Shown: one piece after another, positions 12,656 to 25,689 of the stretch
Layout: each line of letters starts with the position of its first letter
Position numbering within the stretch: the stretch's first letter is position 1
Program-made: the position numbers and the translations under genes
Origin: Micropterix aruncella
Taxonomy: Eukaryota; Arthropoda; Insecta; Lepidoptera; Micropterigidae
Assembly (NCBI GenBank): GCA_944548615.1
Contig: OX155960.1
Coordinates: 16,647,033 to 16,711,032 of the forward strand
Reading direction: 5' to 3'
DNA: 64,000 nt
The notes under the pieces: model-generated
The model's database searches: none
The model's input: only the letters and a program-made list of their open reading frames with translations
Told to the model about the DNA's origin: nothing

Positions 12656-15600
12656 ACCAGCACTACAAAGTGGCATTTTCAGAATTTTGAAATTTTAAAA
12701 AAAATTATATAAATTTTGATTTTGAATTTTTCCAACGAGTACAAAAATCACATTTTCCGATATCGATCGAGACAGACCGAACCTACTGCGTTGCGGTCTT
12801 ATGCGAGATCGACGCCCCGAGTGAGGTCTACAAAATGGCATTTTTGAAATTTTGACATTTTGAAATTTTTTATATAAACTTTCATTTTGAACATAGAAAT
12901 TTTTATGAAAAAATCACATTTTTCACAAAATAACGAGATAGAGTAAACCTACCGCGTTGCGGTGTTCGGACAGAACGAAGGCCTTTGAAATCTCTACGAA
13001 ATGGCATTTTCGAAATTTTGACATTTTGAAATTTTTTGATATAAACTTTCATTTTGAACATAGAAATTGTTATGAAAAAATCACATTTTTCACAAAATAA
13101 CGAGATAGAGTAAACCTACCGCGTTGGGGTGTTCGGACAGAACGAAGGCCTTTGAAATCTCTACGAAATGGCATTTTCGAAATTTTGACATTTTGAAATT
13201 TTTTATATAAACTTTCATTTTGAACATAGAAATTTTTATGAAAAAATCACATTTTTCACAAAATAACGAGATAGAGTAAACCTACCGCATTGCAGTGTTC
13301 GGACAGAACGAAGGCCTTTGAAATCTCTACGAAATGGCATTTTCGAAATTTTGACATTTTGAAATTTTTTGATATAAACTTTCATTTTGAACATAGAAAT
13401 TGTTATGAAAAAATCACATTTTTCACAAAATAACGAGATAGAGTAAACCTACCGCGTTGGGGTGTTCGGACAGAACGAAGGCCTTTGAAATCTCTACGAA
13501 ATGGCATTTTCGAAATTTTGACATTTTGAAATTTTTTGATATAAACTTTCATTTTGAACATAGAAATTGTTATGAAAAAATCACATTTTTCACAAAATAA
13601 CGAGATAGAGTAAACCTACCGCGTTGGGGTGTTCGGACAGAACGAAGGCCTTTGAAATCTCTACGAAATGGCATTTTCGAAATTTTGACATTTTGAAATT
13701 TTTTATATAAACTTTCATTTTGAACATAGAAATTGTTATGAAAAAATCACATTTTTCACAAAAGAACGAGATAGAGTGAACCTACCGCGTTGTGGTCTTT
13801 GGCGAGATCGACACCCCGCTTACGCTCTACAAAATGGCATTTTTGAAATTTTGACATTTTGAAAAATTTTATATAAAATTTCATTTTAAACATAGAAATT
13901 ATTATGAAAAAATCACATTTTTTGAAAAAGATCGTGATAGAGAAAACCTAACGCATTACGGTGTTTGGACAGAATGACGGCCTCGGTAATCTCTACAAAA
14001 CGGAATTTTTGAAATTTTGACATTTTGAAAAATTTTATATAAAATTTCATTTTAAACATAGAAATTATTATGAAAAAATCACATTTTTCGAAAAAGATCA
14101 TGATAGAGTAAACCTAACGCATTACGGTGTTTGGACAGAATGACGGCCTCGGTAAACTCTACAAAATGGCATTTTTGAAATTTTGACATTTTGAAATTTT
14201 TTATATAAACTTTCATTTTGAACATAGAAATTGTTATGAATAAATGACATTTTTCGAAAAAGACCGTGATAGAGTAAATTAAACGCGTTGCGGTGTTCGG
14301 ACAGAACGAAGGCCTTTGAAATCTCTACGAAATGGCATTTTCGAAATTTTGACATTTTGAAATTTTTTATATAAACTTTCATTTTAAACATAGAAATTAT
14401 TATGAAAAAATCACATTTTTCGAAAAAGATCGTGATAGAGGAAACCTACCGCGTTGCGGTCTTTGGCCAGATCGACACCCAGCTTAAGCTCTACAAAATG
14501 GCATTTTTGAAATTTTGACATTTTGAAAAATTTTATATAAACTTTCATTTTAAACATAGAAATTATTATGAAAAAATCACATTTTTCGAAAAAGATCGTG
14601 ATAGAGGCAACCTATAGCGTTACGATGTTCGGACAGAACGACCGCCTTGGTAATCTCTACAAAATGGCATTTTCGAAATTTTGACATTTTGAAATTTTTT
14701 ATATAAACTTTCATTTTGAACATAGAAATTGTTATGAAAAAATCACATTTTTCACAAAAGAACGAGATAGAGTAAACCTACCGCGTTGCGGTCTTTGGCG
14801 AGATCGACACCCCGCTTACGCTCTACAAAATGGCATTTTTGAAATTTTGACATTTTGAAAAATTTTATATAAAATTTCATTTTAAACATAGAAATTATTA
14901 TGAAAAAATCACATTTTTCGAAAAAGATCGTGATAGAGGAAACCTATAGCGTTACGATGTTCGGACAGAACGACCGCCTTGGTAATCTCTACAAAATGGC
15001 ATTTTCGAAATTTTGACATTTTGAAATTTTTTATATAAACTTTCATTTTGAACATAGAAATTGTTATGAAAAAATCACATTTTTCACAAAAGAACGAGAT
15101 AGAGTAAACCTACCGCGTTGCGGTCTTTGGCGAGATCGACACCCCGCTTACGCTCTACAAAATGGCATTTTTGAAATTTTGACATTTTGAAAAATTTTAT
15201 ATAAAATTTCATTTTAAACATAGAAATTATTATGAAAAAATCACATTTTTTGAAAAAGATCGTGATAGAGAAAACCTAACGCATTACGGTGTTTGGACAG
15301 AATGACGGCCTCGGTAATCTCTACAAAATGGAATTTTTGAAATTTTGACATTTTGAAAAATTTTATATAAAATTTCATTTTAAACATAGAAATTATTTTG
15401 AAAAAATCACATTTTTTGAAAAAGATCGTGATAGAGAAAACGTAACGCATTACGGTGTTTGGACAGAATGACGGCCTCGGTAATCTCTACAAAACGGAAT
15501 TTTTGAAATTTTGACATTTTGAAAAATTTTATATAAAATTTCATTTTAAACATAGAAATTATTATGAAAAAATCACATTTTTCGAAAAAGATCATGATAG

Positions 15601-18600
15601 AGTAAACCTAACGCATTACAGTGTTTGGACAGAATGACGGCCTCGGTAATCTCTACAAAATGGCATTTTTGAAATTTTGACATTTTGAAATTTTTTATAT
15701 AAACTTTCATTTTGAACATAGAAATTGTTATGAATAAATGACATTTTTCGAAAAAGACCGTGATAGAGTAAATTAAACGCGTTGCGGTGTTCGGAAAGAA
15801 CGAAGGCCTTTGAAATCTCTACGAAATGGCATTTTCGAAATTTTGACATTTTGAAATTTTTTGATATAAACTTTCATTTTGAACATAGAAATTGTTATGA
15901 AAAAATCACATTTTTCACAAAATAACGAGATAGAGTAAACCTACCGCGTTGGGGTGTTCGGACAGAACGAAGGCCTTTGAAATCTCTACGAAATGGCATT
16001 TTCGAAATTTTGACATTTTGAAATTTTTTATATAAACTTTCATTTTGAACATAGAAATTTTTATGAAAAAATCACATTTTTCACAAAATAACGAGATAGA
16101 GTAAACCTACCGCATTGCAGTGTTCGGACAGAACGAAGGCCTTTGAAATCTCTACGAAATGGCATTTTCGAAATTTTGACATTTTGAAATTTTTTGATAT
16201 AAACTTTCATTTTGAACATAGAAATTGTTATGAAAAAATCACATTTTTCACAAAATAACGAGATAGAGTAAACCTACCGCGTTGGGGTGTTTGGACAGAA
16301 CGAAGGCCTTTAAAATCTCTACGAAATGGCATTTTCGAAATTTTGACATTTTGAAATTTTTTATATAAACTTTCATTTTGAACATAGAAATTGTTATGAA
16401 AAAATCACATTTTTCACAAAAGAACGAGATAGAGTGAACCTACCGCGTTGTGGTCTTTGGCGAGATCGACACCCCGCTTACGCTCTACAAAATGGCATTT
16501 TTGAAATTTTGACATTTTGAAAAATTTTATATAAAATTTCATTTTAAACATAGAAATTATTATGAAAAAATCACATTTTTTGAAAAAGATCGTGATAGAG
16601 AAAACCTAACGCATTACGGTGTTTGGACAGAATGACGGCCTCGGTAATCTCTACAAAACGGAATTTTTGAAATTTTGACATTTTGAAAAATTTTATATAA
16701 AATTTCATTTTAAACATAGAAATTATTATGAAAAAATCACATTTTTCGAAAAAGATCATGATAGAGTAAACCTAACGCATTACGGTGTTTGGACAGAATG
16801 ACGGCCTCGGTAAACTCTACAAAATGGCATTTTTGAAATTTTGACATTTTGAAATTTTTTATATAAACTTTCATTTTGAACATAGAAATTGTTATGAATA
16901 AATGACATTTTTCGAAAAAGACCGTGATAGAGTAAATTAAACGCGTTGCGGTGTTCGGACAGAACGAAGGCCTTTGAAATCTCTACGAAATGGCATTTTC
17001 GAAATTTTGACATTTTGAAATTTTTTATATAAACTTTCATTTTAAACATAGAAATTATTATGAAAAAATCACATTTTTCGAAAAAGATCGTGATAGAGGA
17101 AACCTACCGCGTTGCGGTCTTTGGCCAGATCGACACCCAGCTTAAGCTCTACAAAATGGCATTTTTGAAATTTTGACATTTTGAAAAATTTTATATAAAC
17201 TTTCATTTTAAACATAGAAATTATTATGAAAAAATCACATTTTTCGAAAAAGATCGTGATAGAGGCAACCTATAGCGTTACGATGTTCGGACAGAACGAC
17301 CGCCTTGGTAATCTCTACAAAATGGCATTTTCGAAATTTTGACATTTTGAAATTTTTTATATAAACTTTCATTTTGAACATAGAAATTGTTATGAAAAAA
17401 TCACATTTTTCACAAAAGAACGAGATAGAGTAAACCTACCGCGTTGCGGTCTTTGGCGAGATCGACACCCCGCTTACGCTCTACAAAATGGCATTTTTGA
17501 AATTTTGACATTTTGAAAAATTTTATATAAAATTTCATTTTAAACATAGAAATTATTATGAAAAAATCACATTTTTCGAAAAAGATCGTGATAGAGGAAA
17601 CCTATAGCGTTACGATGTTCGGACAGAACGACCGCCTTGGTAATCTCTACAAAATGGCATTTTCGAAATTTTGACATTTTGAAATTTTTTATATAAACTT
17701 TCATTTTGAACATAGAAATTGTTATGAAAAAATCACATTTTTCACAAAAGAACGAGATAGAGTAAACCTACCGCGTTGCGGTCTTTGGCGAGATCGACAC
17801 CCCGCTTACGCTCTACAAAATGGCATTTTTGAAATTTTGACATTTTGAAAAATTTTATATAAAATTTCATTTTAAACATAGAAATTATTATGAAAAAATC
17901 ACATTTTTTGAAAAAGATCGTGATAGAGAAAACCTAACGCATTACGGTGTTTGGACAGAATGACGGCCTCGGTAATCTCTACAAAATGGAATTTTTGAAA
18001 TTTTGACATTTTGAAAAATTTTATATAAAATTTCATTTTAAACATAGAAATTATTTTGAAAAAATCACATTTTTTGAAAAAGATCGTGATAGAGAAAACC
18101 TAACGCATTACGGTGTTTGGACAGAATGACGGCCTCGGTAATCTCTACAAAACGGAATTTTTGAAATTTTGACATTTTGAAAAATTTTATATAAAATTTC
18201 ATTTTAAACATAGAAATTATTATGAAAAAATCACATTTTTCGAAAAAGATCATGATAGAGTAAACCTAACGCATTACGGTGTTTGGACAGAATGACGGCC
18301 TCGGTAATCTCTACAAAATGGCATTTTTGAAATTTTGACATTTTGAAATTTTTTATATAAACTTTCATTTTGAACATAGAAATTGTTATGAATAAATGAC
18401 ATTTTTCGAAAAAGATCGTGATAGAGGAAACCTACTGCGTTGCGGTCTTTGGCCAGATCGACACCCAGCTTAAGCTCTACAAAATGGCATTTTTGAAATT
18501 TTGACATTTTGAAAAATTTTATATAAACTTTCATTTTAAACATAGAAATTATTATGAAAAAATCACATTTTTCGAAAAAGATCGTGATAGAGGAAACCTA

Positions 18601-19031
18601 TAGCGTTACGATGTTTGGACAGAACGACCGCCTTGGTAATCTCTACAAAATGGCATTTTCGAAATTTTGACATTTTGAAATTTTTTATATAAACTTTCAT
18701 TTTGAACATAGAAATTGTTATGAAAAAATCACATTTTTCACAAAAGAACGAGATAGAGTAAACCTACCGCGTTGCGGTCTTCGGCTAGATCGACACCCCG
18801 CTTAAGCTCTAGAAAATGGCATTTTTGAAATTTTGACATTTTGAAAAATTTTATATAAACTTTCATTTTAAAGATAGAAATTATTATGAAAAAATCACAT
18901 TTTTCGAAAAAGATCGTGATAGAGGAAACCTATAGCGTTACGATGTTCGGACAGAACGACCGCCTTGGTAATCTCTACAAAATGGCATTTTCGAAATTTT
19001 GACATTTTGAATTTTGAAAAATTTTGAAAAT
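12656..19031. repeat. S block C: about 38 monomers, near-identical to block A
   Basis: This is monomer-for-monomer the same as block A at an offset of 12,407 bp, rising to 12,409-12,410 because block A has lost a few single bases (for example 'cctacgcgttgg' near 3,868 against 'cctaccgcgttgg' near 16,277). The 16-monomer period is also present (14,122 to 16,780). Confidence 0.93.
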
Positions 19032-19625
19032 CGAACAAGAAAATTAGCGCGTTCTCAACTCGACTCAGTCGCGTTAGCGCGACTAACACTGAATGGGCTC
19101 ACTCGACCTACCTATTTACTCTACCTATCGAATTATTTCGAAAGATCTCGATTTCGAAAGAAGAAGATTTCGATTTATTTCGAAAGATCGAAGGTGGCGA
19201 GGCACGTAGGGGAAGGCGGGTAAAAAGCAAAAGTCGAACAAGAAAATGAGCGCGTTCTCGACTCGACTCAGTCGCGTTAGCGCGACTAACACCGAATGGG
19301 CTCACTCGACCTACCTATTTACTCTACCTATCTAACATAGTTTACGATGAAAGTAGATGTGCCCTTTCATACAATGAACAACAACAACACAACTCACTAC
19401 CACCCCACCCCACTGGGCTCTGTGCCACTCTAGTCCTATTACCTAAAAGGGAGTTGGTAACGGCCCGTTTTCGGCCTTCGGGGTTGATTATCTCCGTTAT
19501 CTATCGAGTTACGGGCGCGCAAAGTACGGGAACTATCGCACCGCATTAGACGGCGCGTCGAGTGGAAAAATTTATTTTCGTCTATTCGTTTGTTTTATTC
19601 GTTTTTTTCGCGCGTAAAGTTCAAA
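19032..19625. repeat. J block C
   Basis: This matches J block A up to about 19,434 ('gtgccactctagtc'), after which the two diverge: 'atataccctaaaaggg' near 7,025 against 'ctattacctaaaaggg' here. From that point it resembles J block B more ('cggttgatta' rather than 'cggttcacga' type). Confidence 0.85.
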
Positions 19626-21240
19626 AAGTGCTCTTTTTTTTCGGCTGACTTAATTTTTTTCATTTTTTGATTTTTGTTAATTTTTCATCGCCTCTTTCCA
19701 ACCGGAGAATCGTCTCTCTATGGGAAAACTCCGAAAAGTGGAAATTTTTTCGATTTTCAAATTCAAAATTGCGTTCGAAAACGCATCGACGAAAACGCGG
19801 AAACCGACATAACTCGAGAACGGATAGGAGCGGAGCGTTTCGGTCCGAGGAGCGATCGAAGGGCTCGGCGAGAGCTGCGAAATGGCATTTTTGAAATTTT
19901 GAAATTCCCAAAAAAATCATATAAATTTTCCATTTTTCCACTTTCGATAGGAAATATTTTTTTCGAAAAAAGTGTCATTTTCGGCTCCCTTAATTTTTCT
20001 CATTTTTTGATTTTTGTTAATTTTTCATCGCCTATTTCCAACCGAAGAATCGTCTCTCTATGGGAAAACTCCAAAAAGTAGAAATTTTCTTCGCCCGGCC
20101 GCCATATTGGATTTTGAAAATGCATCTAGAGAACGTCGAAAAAACGCACATTTTCCACGATCATTCGACGCAATCGAGAACGTCCAAATCGACGGCCGTC
20201 TACGGCGAGTCCGAGGACTGCAGGTCCTTTACGATATTGCAGAAAAAAAATATTAAGTTTCTCCAAAAATTAGTAATAATTTTCACTTTGAAATTTGGTC
20301 AAAAAAACGCCCTCAAAACGAAAAAAGTGTTTTTTTCGGCTCCCTTAATTTTTCTCATTTTTAGATTTTTGTTAATTTTTCATCGCCTCTTTCCAACCGG
20401 AGAATCGTCTCTCTATGGGAAAATCCCGAAAAGTTGAAATTTCCTTCGGGCGGCGGCCATATTGGATTTTGAAAATGCCACCAAAAAAACACATAAACCT
20501 CGATAATTCGACTCACGAACGTCCGAATGGATTTGCGTCTGCTGCAAGTCGAAGACCTAGACGTCCTTTACGAGATTGGCAAAAAAAATTTTCAAGTTTC
20601 TCCAAAAATTCATATAAATTTTCAATTTGAAATTTTTCCAAAAAACGCATTCGAAACGAAAAAAGTTTCATATTTCGGATCCCACGCTTTGGAAAATAGC
20701 CGCGGGACCGTAATTGCGCAACCGTCATCTCCACCCGAAAACCCTTCTCTCTATGGAAAAACTCCAAAAAGTTGAAATTTCCTTCGCGCCGCCGCCATAT
20801 TGGATTTTCAAAATACAACGAAAAAACCGCAAAAACCTCGATAATTCGAATCGAAAACGTCGAAATGGATTCGCGTCTGTGACAACTCGAAGTCCAAGAA
20901 ATCCGTTACGAGACTGCCAAAAAAAAAATTGGAATTTCTCCAAAAATTCATATAAATTTTCCATTTTCCCAATTTTTAAAGGAATTTTTTTACAAAAAAA
21001 ACGTAATTTTTCGGCTCCCACGCTTTGGGAAGCAGCAGCGGGACCGAAATTGTGCAATGGACATTTCCACCCGAATACCCCCAACTCTATGGAAAAATTC
21101 CTAAAAGTTGAAATTTCCTTCAATTTTCTTCGTGCGGCCGCCATCTTTGATTTTGAAACGAGGCTACGAAAAAACCCGATTAGCGCAGAGAGGACGACCT
21201 CCCGTCGAGTTGTGTTCTACGGCGAGATGTAGCGCCTCGA
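19626..21240. repeat. L block C: tandem units of about 338 bp
   Basis: Markers occur near 19,720, 20,060, 20,415, 20,752 and 21,090. It is a mosaic of unit types seen in blocks A and B but in a different order, which suggests unequal exchange between L blocks. Confidence 0.88.
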
Positions 21241-24200
21241 CCAGCACTACAAAGTGGCATTTTCAGAATTTTGAAATTTTAAAAAAAATTATATAAATTT
21301 TGATTTTGAATTTTTCCAACGAGTACAAAAATCACATTTTCCGATATCGATCGAGACAGACCGAACCTACCGCGTTGCGGTCTTATGCGAGATCGACGCC
21401 CCGAGTGAGGTCTACAAAATGGCATTTTTGAAATTTTGACATTTTGAAATTTTTTATATAAACTTTCATTTTGAACATAGAAATTTTTATGAAAAAATCA
21501 CATTTTTCACAAAATAACGAGATAGAGTAAACCTACCGCGTTGCGGTGTTCGGACAGAACGAAGGCCTTTGAAATCTCTACGAAATGGCATTTTCGAAAT
21601 TTTGACATTTTGAAATTTTTTGATATAAACTTTCATTTTGAACATAGAAATTGTTATGAAAAAATCACATTTTTCACAAAATAACGAGATAGAGTAAACC
21701 TACCGCGTTGGGGCGTTCGGACAGAACGAAGGCCTTTGAAATCTCTACGAAATGGCATTTTCGAAATTTTGACATTTTGAAATTTTTTATATAAACTTTC
21801 ATTTTGAACATAGAAATTTTTATGAAAAAATCACATTTTTCACAAAATAACGAGATAGAGTAAACCTACCGCATTGCGGTGTTCGGACAGAACGAAGGCC
21901 TTTAAAATCTCTACGAAATGGCATTTTCGAAATTTTGACATTTTGAAATTTTTTATATAAACTTTCATTTTGAACATAGAAATTGTTATGAAAAAATCAC
22001 ATTTTTCACAAAAGAACGAGATAGAGTGAACCTACCGCGTTGTGGTCTTTGGCGAGATCGACACCCCGCTTAGGCTCTACAAAATGGCATTTTTGAAATT
22101 TTGACATTTTGAAAAATTTTATATAAAATTTCATTTTAAACATAGAAATTATTATGAAAAAATCACATTTTTTGAAAAAGATCGTGATAGAGAAAACTTA
22201 ACGCATTACGGTGTTTGGACAGAATGACGGCCTCGGTAATCTCTACAAAACGGAATTTTTGAAATTTTGACATTTTGAAAAATTTTATATAAAATTTCAT
22301 TTTAAACATAGAAATTATTATGAAAAAATCACATTTTTCGAAAAAGATCATGATAGAGTAAACCTAACGCATTACGGTGTTTGGACAGAATGACGGCCTC
22401 GGTAATCTCTACAAAATGGCATTTTTGAAATTTTGACATTTTGAAATTTTTTATATAAACTTTCATTTTGAACATAGAAATTGTTATGAATAAATGACAT
22501 TTTTCGAAAAAGACCGTGATAGAGTAAATTAAACGCGTTGCGGTGTTCGGACAGAACGAAGGCCTTTGAAATCTCTACGAAATGGCATTTTCGAAATTTT
22601 GACATTTTGAAATTTTTTATATAAACTTTCATTTTAAACATAGAAATTATTATGAAAAAATCACATTTTTCGAAAAAGATCGTGATAGAGGAAACCTACC
22701 GCGTTGCGGTCTTTGGCCAGATCGACACCCAGCTTAAGCTCTACAAATTGGCATTTTTGAAATTTTGACATTTTGAAAAATTTTATATAAACTTTCATTT
22801 TAAACATAGAAATTATTATGAAAAAATCACATTTTTCGAAAAAGATCGTGATAGAGGAAACCTATAGCGTTACGATGTTCGGACAGAACGACCGCCTTGG
22901 TAATATCTACAAAATGGCATTTTCGAAATTTTGACATTTTGAAATTTTTTATATAAACTTTCATTTTGAACATAGAAATTGTTATGAAAAAATCACATTT
23001 TTCACAAAAGAACGAGATAGAGTAAACTTACCGCGTTGCGGTCTTTGGCGAGATCGACACCCCGCTTACGCTCTACAAAATGGCATTTTTGAAATTTTGA
23101 CATTTTGAAAAATTTTATATAAAATTTCATTTTAAACATAGAAATTATTATGAAAAAATCACATTTTTCGAAAAAGATCGTGATAGAGTAAACCTACCGC
23201 GTTGCGGTGTTCGGACAGAACGAAGGCCTTTGAAATCTCTACGAAATGGTGTTTTCGAAATTTTGACATTTTGAAATTTTTTATATAAACTTTCATTTTG
23301 AACATAGAAATTGTTATGAAAAAATCACATTTTTCGAAAAAGATCGTGATAGAGTAAACCTATAGCGTTACGGTGTTCGGACAGAACGACGGCCTCGGTA
23401 ATCTCTACAAAATGGCATTTTTGAAATTTTGACATTTTGAAAAATTTTATATAAACTTTCATTTTAAACATAGAAATTATTATGAAAAAATCACATTTTT
23501 CGAAAAAGATCGTGATAGAGTAAACCTATAGCGCTACGGTGTTCGGACAGAACGACGGCCTCGGTAAGCTCTAGAAATTGGCATTTTTGAAATTTTGACA
23601 TTTTGAAAAATTTTATATAAACTTTCATTTTAAACATAGAAATTATTATGAAAAAATCACATTTTTCGAAAAAGATCGTGATAGAGTAAACCTATAGCGT
23701 TACGGTGTTCGGACAGAACGACGGCCTCGGTAATCTCTACAAAATGGCATTTTTGAAATTTTGACATTTTGAAAAATTTTATATAAACTTTCATTTTAAA
23801 CATAGAAATTATTATGAAAAAATCACATTTTTCGAAAAAGATCGTGATAGAGTAAACCTATAGCGCTACGGTGTTCGGACAGAACGACGGCCTCGGTAAG
23901 CTCTAGAAATTGGCATTTTTGAAATTTTGACATTTTGAAAAATTTTATATAAACTTTCATTTTAAACATAGAAATTATTATGAAAAAATCACATTTTTCG
24001 AAAAAGATCGTGATAGAGTAAACCTATAGCGCTACGGTGTTCGGACAGAACGACGGCCTCGGTAATCTCTACAAAATGGCATTTTTGAAATTTTGAAATT
24101 TTGAAAAATTTTATATAAACTTTCATTTTGAACTTGGAAATTGTTATGAAAAAATCACATTTTTCGAAATAAATCGAGACAGAGTAATCCTATAGCGCTA

Positions 24201-24283
24201 CGGTGTTTAGACAGAACGACGGCCTCGGTAATCTCTACGAAATGGCATTTTTAAAATTTTGAAATTTTTAAAAATTTTGAAAA
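21241..24283. repeat. S block D: about 18 monomers
   Basis: It begins as a copy of blocks A and C. From about 23,180 it changes to a more homogeneous set with 'tatagcg(t/c)tacgg' and 'gacggcctcggta' in consecutive monomers, including a two-monomer duplication (about 23,340-24,060, 332-bp step). Confidence 0.9.
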
Positions 24284-24750
24284 TCGAACAAGAACATAAG
24301 CGCGTTCTCGACTCGACTCAGTCGCGTTAGCGCGACTAACACTGAATGGGCTCACTCGACCTACCTATTTACTCTACCTATCGAATTATTTCTAAAGATC
24401 TCGATTTCGAAAGAAGAAGATTTCGATTTATTTCGAAAGATCGAAGGTGGCGAGGCACGTAGGGGAAGGCGGGTAAAAAGCAAAAGTCGAACAAGAAAAT
24501 GAGCGCGTTCTCGACTCGACTCAGTCGCGTTAGCGCGACTAACACCGAATGGGCTCACTCGACCTACCTATTTACTCTACCTATCTAACATAGTTTACAA
24601 TGAAAGGAGAAGTGCCCTTTCATACAATGAACAACAACGAAAGTAGATGTGCCCTTTCATACAATGAGTAGATGTGCAAAAAAAAAACTGAAAAACTAAA
24701 AAACACAACTCACTACCACCCCACCCCACTGGGCCCTGTGCCACTCTAGT
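24284..24750. repeat. J block D, truncated; end of satellite array
   Basis: It has the same duplicated hairpin segment and 'ccaccccactgggccctgtg' stretch as the other J blocks. It stops at 'gccactctagt'. In the other copies the module continues into 'accctaaaaggg', so the array boundary is exactly here. Confidence 0.85.
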
Positions 24751-25065
24751 TAAATCCTATCCTTGACAATTCTTATTATTATTTTCGCTGACTTTTTATT
24801 TATTACTATTATTTATTTATTAATTTTGGTGACTATTGTGTGATATTATTTGACAATTAATTTTATTTTATTTTTATTTTACTAACACGATTATTTATTT
24901 TCTGTGTTTTATTTTAAATATTTCCTGTTGTGATCATCATTTAGTGATTATTAGTTATAATTTGTAATGGTGACGGTAATATATATATATTTCTTTTCCT
25001 TTTTATTTTTTTTATAATTTTTTTTTTCAAATCGCCGAATATATGTGAACTAAAAACTAGAGAGC
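24751..25065. other. AT-rich flank of the satellite, nothing recognised
   Basis: This is low-complexity, T-rich sequence with no open frame, tandem period or inverted repeat that I could support. Confidence 0.6.
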
Positions 25066-25280
25066 TCGCTGCCCTGGAAGAAGTCCTGGCACTTAGTTGG
25101 GCAGCAGCAGTACATACCTGCTAATGCTCATATCGGCCGTGTTCAATTTTAATTTTAATTTGAATACTATATTTTTTAATTGATATGATTGTTAGTGAGA
25201 CCTATGCATTGTAAATGAATTGTTAAATTAATTAAATAAATAATTAAATAAATAAATAAATAATTAAATTAATCAGTCCT
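25066..25280 (+). mobile_element. Probable 3' end of a non-LTR retrotransposon
   Basis: A GC-balanced stretch ('gccctggaagaagtcctggc') is followed by an AT-rich trailer ending in a run of taaat/aaataaat units. This is the usual form of a 5'-truncated non-LTR element tail. No reverse transcriptase coding sequence remains, so the call rests on layout. Confidence 0.4.
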
Positions 25281-25344
25281 CTATAAAGAACCATTTATGA
25301 TTAATAATATTATAGATGGCTAAATAAATTGATATTAGTTTCAC

Positions 25345-25430
25345 CGTAAAAATGCTATCAGCGCCACCTGCATGTCGCCGCAGAAGGGTTTCCAAAACGT
25401 AACACTGAGCAATCTAATACCCTATATTAC
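25345..25430. repeat. Short dispersed repeat (also at 49,685-49,760)
   Basis: 'gctatcagcgccacctgcatg' and then 'caatctaatacc' here correspond to 'ctatcagcgctacctacatg' and 'caatctaatacc' at 49,685-49,745. The family is not identified. Confidence 0.5.
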
Positions 25431-25533
25431 CATTGCTACTGGAGAGAAAACTTCTTCCGGTTCCGGAGTTCAATTTTATGTTTTCTTTCTCAAAAACATA
25501 AAATACTGTCTCGATGCCTCGGTAATGGAAATG

Positions 25534-25689
25534 ATTATAAATAGGATAGAAAACGAATTTACCGCGTGAAATTTGTAGGACCCGACGTTTCGGTGACGTT
25601 GCAGCCGCCGTTGTCTAGGGTAGACCTACCCTAGACAACGGGTCCTACAAATTTCACGCGGTAAATTCGTTTTCTATCCTATTTATAAT
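25534..25689. repeat. Fold-back made from a Penelope-type element end
   Basis: The left arm (25,534-25,583 plus 25,610-25,623) is the exact reverse complement of the right arm (25,626-25,689), giving arms of about 64 bp. The left arm has an extra 26 bases (25,584-25,609) that contain 'cgacgtttcgg', the GAAA-core side of a hammerhead-like motif on the minus strand. Related sequence occurs at 44,115-44,350 and 45,990-46,082. Assignment to a PLE terminal repeat is an inference from the 'ccgaaacgtcggg' word and family resemblance. Confidence 0.65.

Larger units (their letters stand above)
1..24750. repeat. Composite satellite array (whole region)
   Basis: The whole stretch is tandemly organised non-coding DNA. 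Three kinds of module alternate: S (166-bp monomers), J (junction block) and L (338-bp units). The first base of the window lies inside an L block; the same sequence recurs at 12,408 and 20,992. Segment 1 to about 7,025 recurs at 12,408 to about 19,435 with only scattered small differences. The array stops at 24,750 inside a J block. No selfish-element protein or RNA gene was recognised in it. A heterochromatic (pericentromeric or subtelomeric) position is an inference from structure only. Confidence 0.95.

Noticed and set aside
1413..24558. Dozens of open frames of 60-139 codons on both strands in the satellite (for example the recurring 62- and 89-codon minus-strand frames)
   Set aside because: They repeat with the 166-bp and 338-bp periods, occur on both strands, change with single-base indels and contain no domain; they are by-products of a tandem repeat without frequent stops.
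1..24750. A CRISPR-like array (regular repeats with unique spacers)
   Set aside because: The whole monomer is repeated, with no unique spacers, and the context is eukaryotic.
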